Below, piece by piece: positions 22,855 to 34,500 of a stretch of 64,000 bases of DNA (position 1 is its first letter; every line of letters begins with the position of its first letter). The stretch spans positions 248,001 to 312,000 of the forward strand of contig MCFL01000021.1 in assembly GCA_002102555.1 (NCBI GenBank), in the 5' to 3' direction. The position numbers and the translations under genes were made by a program. The notes beneath the pieces are model-generated. The model worked only from the letters and a program-made list of their open reading frames with translations, was not told where the DNA came from and did no database searches. This stretch comes from Catenaria anguillulae PL171 (lineage: Eukaryota; Blastocladiomycota; Blastocladiomycetes; Blastocladiales; Catenariaceae).

Positions 22855-24750
22855 ATGCTTTACCTTTCAGTTATACACTCTCAGCAGCAGGCTCAACATG
22901 AAACGTATGATGGCCCTCCGGGTCCTGCCCCAGGGGTCGATAACGGAATTACGTACGGTTACTGTCCATACCGACCCCCCCACACACACATACAGGAGTT
23001 CGCTGGCACATCTCGGCGCGCTTCCTTCGACGCTGGTACTCCTACCCCGCCTCCGCGCCTGACGCCTAACCGCGGCCGCGATTTCGACGCTGGCTCAGAT
23101 AGCCCTAGCAAACGGCTCGTTCAGCCTCGCACTCATGACCCTATTCCTTGCCTTCCGTCGTCACGATGACGACTTCGACCTCAGCGCACCAAGGCGCTTG
23201 GACGAGGCTACGCTCGCCCGTCTGCGTAATGACGCGATCCCGCTCGATCGTTTCACGGCTGGGACGTCCACATCTGCCATCAGGTTCCTCCGCTCTTTCG
23301 AGCGTAGCTTGCAAGTGTTGGTCTCCCTATCCACCGTTGGCATGAGGCCTTCCCGCAGTACCTTGGTCGGAAAGAGCTCCGGCGGTTAGAGACGCTTCTA
23401 GGCAGCTTCGATGCCGCTGGTTATGTCGATTACTCCAGGGAACCTGTCTAGGACGACTTCGTACGTCGTGAATTTGTTCTCTCGTTTGGCGCCGATGAGC
23501 AGGATGTCGGTCAACTTGCCCTCGGTCGCCTCCATATGTACCCTCAGGGAGTCAGGGACCGACCTGCCTCGGTACATTGCCCCTTACCGCCGAGCTGTGC
23601 TCGATGTGCCTTCCACGCTTCGCCCGAGCGAACCGTTCCTCGCACGTCATTTCGTCATGTCGCTCGATACCAGTTATCGTTTACGGCACTCGCGCACACA
23701 CATTTTGCGTCGCTGGACGATGCGGTCGACCATGCGCGCCACGCGCACAACATTCTGTTCCCTCCCAACCGGTCGTCCAACTCCAAATCAACTTCGAGTG
23801 CGGACCAACAGTCGCCCAAATCGGCCGGGGGGAGGTCATCTCGCAATCAAACTCGTCGTGACTCGAACAACAACAAAAGCAACAACACCGATCGACGGAA
23901 TTCCAGCCGTAGTGCCGACAGGGAAAACCTCACCCAACCGATCCTGCTCTTCCAACCCAATCCGAACCCGCGCGTTCCTTCTATCGAGGTCCGGTCCGAG
24001 CACCCGGATCGGTACAGAGTCATGGAGGATACGTATCTGACCGACAAGCAAGGCAAGATCATTCCCAGCGCCACCGTCGAAAACTCGATGTCAGAGAAGC
24101 GGGGCGGCCGGTGATACTGCTTGATTTGCCCCAAGGACTACAGTCGACGGGCAGACTTGCGCCAACATGTTATCACCAAGCACAAGAACCGCTTGTATGT
24201 TCGATTCTGACTCCCCTTCATTCAAAGCTTTTGGTGATCCACTCACTTGACCTGTCTGTAGGTTCGAATGCTCCTATTGCAATGAAAAGGACCTCACAAC
24301 GCGAGACGGCATACTTGACCATTACAACCGCAAGCACCTGGGAAAAACGGTACACTGCGAGGTGTGCAACAAAGAGATGGTGCCCAAGTCCCTAAACCTT
24401 CACCTGAGCGTCTGGCACCCGGGCGAGAATGCCCAGATCTTGGCGAGGAACGCCCAGAGTCGCGCAGATGCCTGTGCAGGCGGTGCACTGGGCAGTCATG
24501 CAAGCAGCGAGGATACCGGCACAGGGAACATGACTGCCGGTTGTGTTGGTAGTGGTCATGTAGGCAAGGATGTGCGCGGCAAAGGCTCGTGCGGCGAAGA
24601 CGTGGGTGGCGGGGCTGGTCAGACTATAGTGGTGGTATTAATGGTGGGCATTCAGTCGGCGAGGATGTGGGTGCAAAGGAGGAGGCCATGGATGTTGATG
24701 TACGGCTTTCAATGTTTTCCGACCATACACGTGCATCTATTCGTCTGACC
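22855..24750 (+). pseudogene. Gag-like / C2H2 zinc-finger remnant
   Basis: The translation is split over all three frames with in-frame stops. Blocks in order: DAIPLDRFTAGTSTSAIRFL with FERSLQVL (about 23.2-23.3 kb), QYLGRKELRRLETLL and YVDYSREPV then TAG (23.4 kb), DEQDVGQLALGRL, TDLPRYIAPYRRAVLDVP (23.55 kb), LSFTALAHTHFASLDDAVDH (23.7 kb). The pattern resembles a Ty3-type gag. At about 24114 a TGA interrupts the same frame just before three C2H2-like fingers (CLICPKDYSRRADLRQHVITKH, split by a 67-nt intron 24195-24261 from FECSYCNEKD and CEVCNKEM). A Gly/Asp-rich tail also shifts frame near 24640. No pol or LTR was found. Decayed element or domesticated gag fused to zinc fingers. Confidence 0.45.
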
Positions 24751-24776
24751 AGTGCATTCCATTGAGATTTTTGTAG

Positions 24777-26059
24777 CGTGTCCTGTGCATCATTGATGCC
24801 GAGGTCCCAGAGCTGCGCTGGCCGCTGTTTGTCGGCTACAATGTTGTTGGCCGGGAGCCACAACACGTTGCCGACCTCACCCTCAACCCCACCGTTCCCA
24901 TCAACCTGGTGCAACTCGGCAACATGCCACTTCGGCCTTCCATTAGCCGCACGGATGTTGTCATTGGTTCGTTTCGCAAATGCTTTTGCTGGGCGGAGCT
25001 TCGCATCCAGCACGCGACAGATCTTTGGTCTTTACACCCTTGGTCTCTGCACCATTGTGTCCGTAGATGTCTGCGCCAACGACGGCCATACCTGGATTCA
25101 CGACTTTGGGTCGAAGCACAGCACTTTTCTCGACCCGCTGCCTGGCCAAGCCCACATGTGCCGTGTCCGGCACCAAGATAGCGACTTTGTGGTCGCCGGC
25201 GAGTACATTCAGCTTGGCACTTCGAGGTATTTGATCGACTTTGGCCCCATTGGTTGTCTGCCAGCCGAGTACACCAGTGATCGCGATGCCAAGCATGAAC
25301 AAGGCGAGCGTCATCATCACCAACTTGCAACTTGGCGCTGACGATAACCCCGTCAAAGGCCATTCTGTCAACCAAGCTGCCGCCGCGGCTGACCCTGACG
25401 TGTTGGAAACGGTCATGTTCAGTGGATCGGCTGGCTTGGAACTTGACAATTCCTCGGCGCGTGTCGTTGCTCTTGGCTATCAAGTCACAATTGATTGGCG
25501 TGAGGCCACAGTCGTTGTCGTGACAGAACCATAGCGTACCGGGCGGTTTTTGTGCGCCATCGCGGCTGGAATCCCAATGGTGTCGCGCCATTGGTTGGAG
25601 GCGTGCGAGGCGGAGCAGCAATTGGTGCCGACGGAAGGATATGAGTTTTGTGACGGTGGGATGGAGGAGCGGTATAGTTTTTCACTCAAAGAGAGCTTGG
25701 ATCGGCAGTGGGCATTGGAGGAGGAGGAGGAGGAGGGATGGCGGCTGTTTTCCGGGTTGAAATTCTTTTTGTGCTCTCGCAAGCAATCGGTGTTGGAGGA
25801 TGTACGTTTGTTTTGTTCAGACTGGGTCTCCAGCGTCGTGTTCTCACGCTTTCCCGTCTCTCAGTTGACAGATATCATTGCTGCCCCGGACGGCAATTTG
25901 ATATCGACGCTCCCAAGTACGCTTGCGCCGTCAAGGAATGCTGCGAAACAGGGTGTTGTTGTCATCGCCAGCGATTGTCCCAATGGCGTGCACCAGGTCG
26001 CGGTATTTAGACTTGATCTGATATCGCACAAATTTGCCGGAGTTAAACACCAAAATTGA
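24777..26059 (+). CDS. Nbs1/nibrin-like FHA-BRCT-BRCT protein, in-frame TAG
   Basis: Coding blocks: 24777-24966, 25067-25226, 25294-25801, 25865-26059; an upstream exon is likely because an AG ends at 24776. FHA features: YNVVGREPQ, PSISRTDVVID (made by splicing) and GHTWIHDFGSKHSTFL. First BRCT: ARVVALGYQVTIDWREA, then RTGRFLCAIAAGIPMVSRHW and LEAC. Second BRCT region: LFSGLKFFLCSRKQS, then GVVVIASDC. This order matches Nbs1/Xrs2 of the MRN/MRX break-repair complex. The intron at 25227-25293 is the least certain. A TAG at 25532-25534 sits inside BRCT1, between the strand VVVVTEP and RTGRF, and no plausible intron removes it. The C-terminal Mre11/Atm-binding region of nibrin is not visible. 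Confidence 0.55.
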
Positions 26060-26264
26060 ATTGTATTTCGTCTACTGTCGCCTGTGTTCATCAAAGGCAC
26101 AGCGTGCAACGAAAATGCAAAATGTGAATATGAACAAAAAAGACATCATCCTCCACACACCACGAGATCACCGACCAAAACAGCTGGCACGGCAAAAACT
26201 GTACATCTACTTCTTTAGCTTGTCCACACGATCCCTCAAGCGGAACCTTGGTCTACGAGCTCAC

Positions 26265-27925
26265 TTACTGCTCCTCCTCGTTGAAGGGGCACCAGTCCCA
26301 AGGCCACCACCAGGGGCAGTCACCAGTGGGCGTTGGCGGGGCCGACGTGGTCGTGGTGGTACGGGTCGAGGTGCGAGTCGACGTGGCAGTCGAGGTCGGG
26401 GCAGCCGTCGAGGTGGTCGTGACGGGAGGCTGGGTCGTCGTGGTGATGGGCGGGTTGCCACCAGAGAAGCCGTTGTGGAGGATCAAGTTGGGCGAGCCCT
26501 TGGTGTTTCCAATCTTGTTGGGGGTGGCAATGTCAATCATCTTCTTGGCCAGGTCAGCGGGGGCAAGAGGAGTGTCGGCGAGCAAGAGAGCGGCAACACC
26601 GGCGACGTGCGGGCTGAGTAGAAAGAAGGGTATGAGCTTAATATGGTGGGAACCAACAGAAATGGGAGTGCGTACGTGGCCATAGATGTGCCCGAGATGG
26701 TGTTGGTCTTGCCGTTGTTCCAGGTGGAGAGCACTACGTTACAACACGAAAAGTGAGCAACGTTTTTCGAGAGCACACGGCGCAGAACCGGGAGCATTAA
26801 TGTCTACGCACCCGAAACCCCGGGCGCATTAATGTCAACGCACTGTAAAGCCCACGCAACAATATTCAGCGATAAATTCGCGTCAGAATGGTGTCTGAAG
26901 CAAGTGGGAGGCGAAAGACGCGAAAAGTGAACGGACCTTGCCCCAGTTGGAGAACGAAGCGAGAGCATCCTTGTCATCAGTGGCACCAACCGTGATGGCC
27001 TCGGGCACGGAAGCGGGCGAGACATTGCATGCGTCGGCATTTTCGTTACCGGCCGCGATGGCAAAGGTGATGCCGGCTTGGACGGCAGCTTGGACCGCCT
27101 TGTTGACCGCGTCGTTCTTGGGACCACCCAACGACATGGAGGCAACGGAGCGCTTGTCGCCACTGGCCTTGACTTGCTCAGCAACCCAGTTGATGCCGGC
27201 AATGACGCCAGCGTACGAGCCAGAACCCTGCGAGTTGAGAACCTTGACGGCGACCACCTTTGTCTTCTTGGCAACACCATACGTGTTGGAGCCAATGGTA
27301 CCGGCGCAGTGAGTACCGTGTCCTTGGTCGTCCTTGTCGGGACAACCATCACAAAACGTTTTTCTGGGTAAATTGCATCATGAATGAGTTCAAGTCGCTG
27401 GTAGAGTCGCCGATATCGTTGTATGGAAAACACGTACCCCCAAACGGCACGACCGCCAAAGTCGGGGTGGTCGATTTGGACACCAGTGTCGATCACGTAG
27501 ACGGTTGAGCCCTCACCGGCCGAGTCGGGGTAGTTGTAGTTGGCGGGCGTGACATTGTCGCGCTGCGAGATGCGGCGGAGACCCCAGGCGGCAGGGTTGG
27601 GTTGCGTGGCAAAGGCCTTGACCTCCGCGTCGGGCTCGACAGACGCAACGTTGGGATCACGGCGGAGACGCTCGGCGAACGAGGCAGAGAACTGGGCACC
27701 GTAACCCTTGAACGAGTCGTTGATGTTGTACTCGTGCTCAATCTTGTGCTCGATCGTGTTGGACTCCTTGGAGTTTTCCTGGGTGATAGCAGCGTTGAGC
27801 TTGGCCTTGTACGCTTGCTGGTTGGCAGAGGGCTTGAGCGTGACAATCCACTTGTTGGCGGGGGCGGCAGCGGCAACAAACGTGGCAGCGTAGGCGAGAA
27901 GAGCGAGGCTACCGACGAACTTCAT
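26265..27925 (-). CDS. Secreted proteinase-K-like subtilase (S8A)
   Basis: Exons: 27438-27925, 26937-27363, 26812-26842 (31 nt), 26676-26733, 26265-26613; exactly 451 codons (450 aa). Order: signal peptide (MKFVGSLALLAYAATFVAA), I9 inhibitor propeptide, catalytic domain with Asp in YVIDTGVQIDHPDF, His in GHGTHCAGTIG, the oxyanion Asn in IAAGNENADAC and Ser in SGTSMATPHVAG, the last assembled across an intron. The C-terminus carries a Thr-rich linker and a Trp-rich end, DCPWWWPWDWCPF, not usual for proteinase K. The tiny third exon is partly duplicated inside the next intron. A TATA-like TATAAA lies on the minus strand near 28080, about 155 nt upstream of the ATG. Confidence 0.85.
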
Positions 27926-28077
27926 GGTGGAAGGCGTGGGAAAGTGTAGACGGGTGTAGAGAAAAGCAGAGCGAGATGTATGAAAGGAAAGAAGGGACGA
28001 GGGGCTGTGAGAGCGGCTGGATCCTGTCCGATACTGGCTTCGAGTTGGTTGGGATTGGTGGGGAGGTTGTGCTCAGT

Positions 28078-28086
28078 CTTTATACC
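28078..28086 (-). promoter_or_regulatory. TATA-like element of the subtilase gene
   Basis: The minus strand reads GGTATAAAG here, about 155 nt upstream of the subtilase ATG at 27925. Position suits a TATA box followed by a 5' leader, but no transcript evidence is available. Confidence 0.35.
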
Positions 28087-28089
28087 TCA

Positions 28090-29905
28090 GATGTAACCAG
28101 ATATGCTGGGCATTGTGGTGCAGCAGGTCGACGAGCCCAAAGTGAACTGACAAGCAAGATCAGGGCGTGAGACAGCGCACATGTGAAGGGAACAGCACCT
28201 GGACAAGCAACTCTAAACACTGGATTGTAAAGTCACACGGTCTTTCGGTGCGCAATACATGCGTCGTACGGCTGTAAGGAAAGTCATGCCTCCATTTGCT
28301 TGCCCATGTGAACTGAAGGAGGTGATGGTGCGCACGCGCGAGTCGATGTCTCGCGCAACGTCAGTCGCGCAATCAGCCGCGGATGAAGGGATCACACTTG
28401 CGCGCGTGAACTCGGTGGAGAGGAGATAGATGTTATCGCGCCGTGTGAATAGTATATGTCGGCTATTTGTCCATTGCTAGGTTTGAAGTCGGGACAGCCG
28501 ATTGGTTGGCTGCGTGCAGCAGCAACGTTAAAGGCAGCAACGTTGCAGCGAAATGGTCAGCCGACTTTTGTTCCTTGTCATGAATCAAGCAAGCTGCTGA
28601 ATGTCCCCGTGTAGGTAGATAAATTTCCTTGTGCTGTACATGCATGTTCTTGTCAGATCGCGTGCATGCGCACGCCACACATGCCCCAGAGGTCATCATG
28701 AATCTACACTAGTACTTCGATTCACAACAGATATCAACCCGCTGCGCTGTGATGCATGTGTCACTCTTGTAAAGACGCCGTGTATTGAACGAAAGCAATT
28801 ACAGTGATTCCAACTCATGTCGGTGCCATGTCCGAGTCTGATAGGTGCTGGGGGGTGTACGTATTGTGACAGTTCTCCCATTCTTTGGTTTCGAAGGCAG
28901 CGGGCAGCATGCCAGTGGATCAATGCAAGAGGCATCGTCATTGGCCACCATGCATTCTCTGCCGTTTTTCCGCTGTTGCTTGTTCGAACTCAGAATGTCA
29001 CAGGACTTGTGCATGGCCCGGGTCTGTAACGTTGCATTCGTGCAGATGCGCTTGCGCGTGCGCACATGTTCACAGCCAAAATCACGCGATCACGCCAAAG
29101 CGCCATGATGCAACGTCAACCATGCATGCGCATGCAGAAGAGTCTTCAGTCTCGAGGCTAGCCTGGTCAATGGTGAAAACCCATTGGTAACACCATAAGA
29201 CATCCGACGAATTCCTCGAGCAAGACTTGGGAGACGAAGCAGGCCGCAAGATTTTGGCGGGAGTGACTTGAGCTAGCGATCCGATGTTTGTACATACCTT
29301 TATTGGATCATTCCCGGTCTCTTGCTGCGAGCGATAGTACATTTACATTGCCATGTCGCAAAGTGTATTCACGACCACGACAGGCCAGGCCAAGCGGATC
29401 GGCGTGCATCAGAGCCCAAGGAGATCATCAGTGCCAAGCTCGCCCACATCTCAACGACATATCTCAAACCCACATACCGATGGAGAGACACACTGACGGA
29501 CATTCGAACCGCTGTTGTTGACCTTGATATTTACACCACAGGTGGGGTGAAACTAGGCTCGTGGCGCCATGAATGTGAAACATCCAATGTCGACGAGCGT
29601 CATTAGCATGAACGGTTAAGCGGTCGACTTTTGACGACGGAGGTGAGCCGCGACGGTGAGTGCGAACAACACCGATTCACAGCCCGTGCTTGACGGTTCC
29701 ATGTGCATTACATGTACCTCCTGTCGCGTTGCTCACATGCTTGGCGGTTGGATTGATGAGTGCTGCCCACGTTCAGACTGGTCGCCTTTCAGTACACGGA
29801 CGATAAAAAGTTCGCATCGACCCATTTCTCCTATGGACTCCTGTGACTTCCTTTCTCGTATAGACAGAAATTCTGCTCCTGTTGCCGTTCCCGCACATCA
29901 TCAGC
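28090..29905. other. Intergenic, 1.8 kb
   Basis: The region lies between two divergent secreted-protein genes. No coding frame with support. Short frames on both strands are unconvincing. Confidence 0.45.
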
Positions 29906-30937
29906 ATGAAGCTCTTCATCTCTCTCTTCTTCTTCACCTTGATGTCTGCCCTTTCGGGTGGTCTCCACGCCAACACAGGCCCCAAGCTCAAGGCCAGGTC
30001 CGTCGCGTCCCCGATCAAGTTTGCCCTTGACCAACTCAATACGCTTCGTGCCTCCAAGGGACTCCGACCGTTGTGCTTGAACAAGGCGCTCCAAGATTCG
30101 GCACAAGCGCATTCGGACTGGATGGCGCGCCAGAGGCACCCAACGCATTTCAACACCTTCCAGCGCATGGAACGCTACGGTTATCCTGGCAACACGCTTC
30201 GCGCCGAAAACATTGCCGTGAACATGAATGGAAACGCCGGCTCCAACTGCTTTGGCTACGCCCCGCGGGTCCGTGATGCGTTGACATCGGCGGCGTATGC
30301 AACCAACTGCGCTTGGTTCTCCTCAACGGACGGCCACTTCGAAAACATGATGAACCCTGAGTACGTTCACTTCACATTGACTCGTGCTCAGAGACGAAAT
30401 ACAAAAACATTGGTCTGGTCGCTAACGTTTTCCCCGACAGCTTCAACCAGGTTGGTATTGCGTATTCTATTGGTGACTACAGGGGTCGCTCGAGCTACTA
30501 CTGGACGCAGGTGCGTTATGCACGCTTCATTCTTGGCTTTGTGTTGCGATGTCTCACCCTTGATCCGTTGGCAGAATTTTGGTCGCTCGTCGCAACCTTG
30601 CATTGATGGAAACACCTCGGCGACACCGACGCCTGGTCCCAAGCCTGTGCCGAACTCCGGCCATGTTCCCACTCCCCCCAAACCTGCTCCGGCCCCGATC
30701 AAGGCATCGCCCAAACATGAACCAGGCAACAAGTCCATGACAACGCCCTCGCCCAAGAACGAATCACAAAAAGTCGACACCAAGATCACGCTGCCAAAGT
30801 ACGAAACCAAGCCAGTGGCATCGCAAAAGAAGCCCAAGAAGTGCAAGCTCAAGAAGAAGCCAACCAAGAGCGCTGCTGGGTACTTGCATGGCGACGCGCC
30901 GATTACAGTTCCCAAGATTGTCAAGAAGGATGACTAG
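29906..30937 (+). CDS. Secreted CAP/SCP-domain protein with basic Pro/Lys tail
   Basis: The signal peptide is MKLFISLFFFTLMSALSGG. The CAP (SCP/PR-1) domain shows FALDQLNTLRASKGLRPL, HSDWMARQRHPTHF, RAENIAVN, a WFSS..H element, ENMMNPEY, KNIGLVANVF and SSYYWTQNFG. The C-terminal 100 residues are Pro- then Lys-rich. The second intron is firm (30511-30574, GTGCGT...TTGGCAG) and joins WTQ to NFG. At the first junction the frame changes near 30365-30393. A 29-nt GTTCAC...CAGAG intron restores NPEYTKYKNIGLV and makes 312 aa in total. The stronger donor GTACGT at 30361 does not restore frame, so either the intron is exceptionally short or a base is missing. Function in secretion or host/substrate interaction is unknown. 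Confidence 0.75.
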   Translation: MKLFISLFFFTLMSALSGGLHANTGPKLKARSVASPIKFALDQLNTLRASKGLRPLCLNKALQDSAQAHSDWMARQRHPTHFNTFQRMERYGYPGNTLRAENIAVNMNGNAGSNCFGYAPRVRDALTSAAYATNCAWFSSTDGHFENMMNPEYVHFTLTRAQRRNTKTLVWSLTFSPTASTRLVLRILLVTTGVARATTGRRCVMHASFLALCCDVSPLIRWQNFGRSSQPCIDGNTSATPTPGPKPVPNSGHVPTPPKPAPAPIKASPKHEPGNKSMTTPSPKNESQKVDTKITLPKYETKPVASQKKPKKCKLKKKPTKSAAGYLHGDAPITVPKIVKKDD

Positions 30938-31566
30938 AAGGAGCACGATCGCAAGTCAGATGGCCATTCACTCTACCAAATGCACCTTGGTGCATGTAGC
31001 GGCGGGAAAGCTGCTGGTGTATTGCATGCTTTGTGTTTCGTTTGTTTTTCCTTGCCGCTTGCCGCTCATGGTGCCACCTTTAGAAGTTTGGTTCTGTTGC
31101 TGTGCCAGTTTTGTCGATAGAATGTTGAATAGAGAGGGTGTTGAGCTGCGCAGCATGGGTGGGTAAAGAAGAAGTAAACATGTGTGCTTGGCCAGCCACA
31201 ACCAACGAGCGAAACCTTGAATCATGTCGCCACTCAATGTCATTCTTCCTCTTAAGGTCCTGTGCTGTGGGCGAACCACCGCAAAAAAAAATGAATACAT
31301 GAGAGCCAACTATCGGATGGGAATGTATTTAGGTGAAGAAAGATGGTCGTGGACATGTATAGAAGCGAGCAAGGAAAAGGGTGACACAAATAAACGAGAG
31401 AGCAACAATACGACAATAATCGAGAGAAAAAAGAAATCATCATGAAAATGTCAAGGGAGGGTTACGATGTGGAAATATGGAATGAACAAGAGGAAAAGAC
31501 AAAAGCAACAAAAGAAAAAAAAAACAAGCAACGAAACACGATTCGAAACGCATCAACAACTCCCAT
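30938..31566. other. Intergenic, AT-richer
   Basis: 3' flank between convergent CAP and PKC1 genes. The segment 31280-31560 is A-rich on the plus strand and gives open frames of Lys/Glu-rich low complexity that are probably not genes. Confidence 0.5.
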
Positions 31567-34500
31567 TTACCGCCCACCATACCGACTCGTCATACTCGTT
31601 GCGCCACCAACGCTGACAGCCTCATTGACCCACTCGGCAACGTACGAGAAACCAGCAAACTCCATCTGATCGGCCTCGTCCAACGTAGTGTGAATGGGCG
31701 TCAACACGGGCGGTTCCCTGGTAAACTCCTCATCAAAGTTACTCACATCGACGGCATTGGTGATCCTCGGCACAAACGGCGGCGGAATGCGCTTCGCCAA
31801 CAACGCATCCCAATCCACGCCCTTGAAAAACGGATGCCGCTTGATCTCGTCGGCATCGAGCGCGCCAGCACCCAAGCGCTTGCGGGGATCCTTTGTTAAA
31901 AGGCCCTGGCACAAGTGCACTGCGTCTCTTGACATGGTGATGGGATACAAGACTTCGTCGTGCAAGATGGCCTCAAAGATCTCTTCCTCATCGTCGCCGC
32001 GGAAGGGGGATTGCCCGCAAAGCATTTCGTACACGAGCACGCCAAATGCCCACCAGTCGACGGCGCGCCCATAGTGTTGTTCGCATAGGATCTCGGGGGC
32101 CATAAACTCGGGAGTCCCGCAAAACGTGTTGGTGGTGGCGCCAAGCGGCATGTTTTCTTTGCACAGGCCATAGTCGGCGAGCTTGATATGACCGTCCATG
32201 CCGAGCATAATGTTGTCGAGTTTGAGATCACTACAGAGAGAAATCAATCGGCAGGTTAGACATTATTGCGACAGCAGAGTGAGAGAGCAGAGAGGAAAGG
32301 GAACGTCGTCGCACGTACCGATACACAATGCTGTTCTGATGGAAAAACTGCAACGCCAACAAGACCTCACACGCATAAAAGCGTGCTCGCCTCTCGTTAA
32401 ACTGCTCGCGCTGAATGTGCCACATGAGATCACCGCCCGCAACATACTCCATGACGAAATACAGGCGCGACTCGGTCTGCAGCGTCGCGTACAGATTGAC
32501 CAAGAATGGATGCCGTGACGAGTTGGCTGCTTGGAAGATGCGCTTCTCAGACCGCGTCGACTCGACCTCGTCGTTCTCGAGTACAAAGTCCTTTTTCAAG
32601 ACCTTGATGGCGTACAATTTACGGCTGGTGCGTTCTTCGGCGAGCATCACTTTGCCGAAATTGCCTTTGCCGAGGACCGCGAGGAAGGAAAAGTCGTCGA
32701 GCGAGACGAGTTTCGGCGGCGAGGGGTACGGCGTGGTTGGGGCAGTGGCGGGCGCGGGCGCCGCGCCGCCAACGGTGCGGTCGAGGATGGCCTTGCCAGC
32801 AAGCGAGGCAGACACGGGTGCCGGCATGGCGGGTTCTGCTTGACGGGAAACAATGGCAACAGGCTCGGACGGCGGCGGCACGGGTTTCGGCAACTCGGGC
32901 ACGGCGACGGGCTGCGGCGGTAAAATGGCGGCTTGCCTTTGCGCCACACGAATGGCATTGGCAGCACGCATGTCCTTTGCGAGCTTGATCTCGTGCAACA
33001 TCTTGTTTGCACGCTTCATGCTCAACCCGCAAAAGTTTGGCACGAGCAACGCACATCCCTTGTGCGCCATCAAGTCGCACTCTGAGCACTTGACGTTGCC
33101 CCTGCCGAGCGGAACCAAGTGACCGCAATGACAGCACCAGTGTGCCTTGAGGTTGGTAGTGGGCGTAAACCGATGAGGAATGTTGTGTGGCAAGGGTTCG
33201 CCGTCCTCGTCGGCCACGGCACGGTCCTCGTCGTCGGCGGATCCAAAGCAGCGTGTGAGCACCTTGGGCGCACACTTTTTGTGACACGAAAACCCACACG
33301 ACTCGCACGCATAGCATGCAGACACGCCAATAAACTCGGAGCACAGGGCACACTTGACAATAGTAGCGTACTGGGCAAGCACAAACTGATGGCCGTTGCG
33401 AGTAGCTTCGACCTTTTTCTTCTTGCGCACGGCGCCCTGACGCCCAAGCCGTGACACTTTCCTGGCCCTGGCTGCCACGGGCGTCACGGTTGCCCGGACA
33501 AGGACGGCGCCCACCGGGTCCAAGTCAAACCACCCTTGCACACCCCTGACGCCCTCGCCCAGCAAACTGTCGGCCACGTCCGCCACGCGGAACCACACGA
33601 GCCCATCGACCATCTTGACACTGCCCTGCTTGTCTGCCTCGACGAGCACCACCTCGACCTCTGCATTCTTGTCCAAGCCCGTCACCACCACCTGCTCGTT
33701 GAACGGGATCTCGGTCTCACACCCGGTCTTGTCCTTTGGCGCCTTGAATGCGCGCGACCGCGCCTTGACCACGCCGTCGACTTGCACCAAGGCAACATAG
33801 TGGTCAGCACGTGACCGCGACAGGGCGTTTTTCACACTGGGCGGGACGCGCGCAGCAACCACATGTACCGTGAGATCGCCGAGCTGCTGGCGCCGCGGAA
33901 GCGTCGTGACCATGGGGGGCGGCGCAGGCACGGTGACTTGATGGGTCGAAGGCGGCAGCGGCGCTTGCGAATCCTCGGTTGTCGACACGCCCTCGGGCAC
34001 GTACAGGCCAGAGTACTTGTTGAGTGCGCGCTTGAGGGCGTCAAGGCGCACGAGCGCTTCGTGGTGCTGCGCAAGTGTGGCCGTGTTGTCGCCGGCGCCG
34101 CCACCGCCATGACGGAGTGACACGGACGAGGCGTGTTTGGACATGCCCTGTGTGGGTGACGTGGTGCCCGATGAGGATGGCGGCGACGACGACGTGGATG
34201 ATGAAGTCCCGTCTGCGCCTCCTGCACGCGACGTGGATGCCACGGCTTTGGTGGCCAGGTCCAGCTTGTATGTGAGGTCGCGCATTTTCGAGGAAATGAC
34301 TTGTGTCGAGAGCATGGCGCCCGTGCGTGAGGCGGCGAGGTTGGATGCTGTGGGCTGTTGTTCCTTGACCGTGTCGTTTGTCGAGGGTTCAAGGTCAGGA
34401 AGTGGCGGGAGTGAGCCCATGGGCGGTGGGCCCGACAGAAACAGTTTGCCGAGCTCTGTGTCGGGGAGTTGATGGGCAAGGGCGACGCGAGGGTCGCTTG

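Noticed and set aside
24836-25621. 261-codon minus-strand frame
   Set aside because: It is antisense to the FHA and BRCT blocks and has no domain itself.
31300-31700. Lys/Glu-rich plus-strand frames
   Set aside because: A-rich 3' flank between convergent genes; low complexity with no conserved element.
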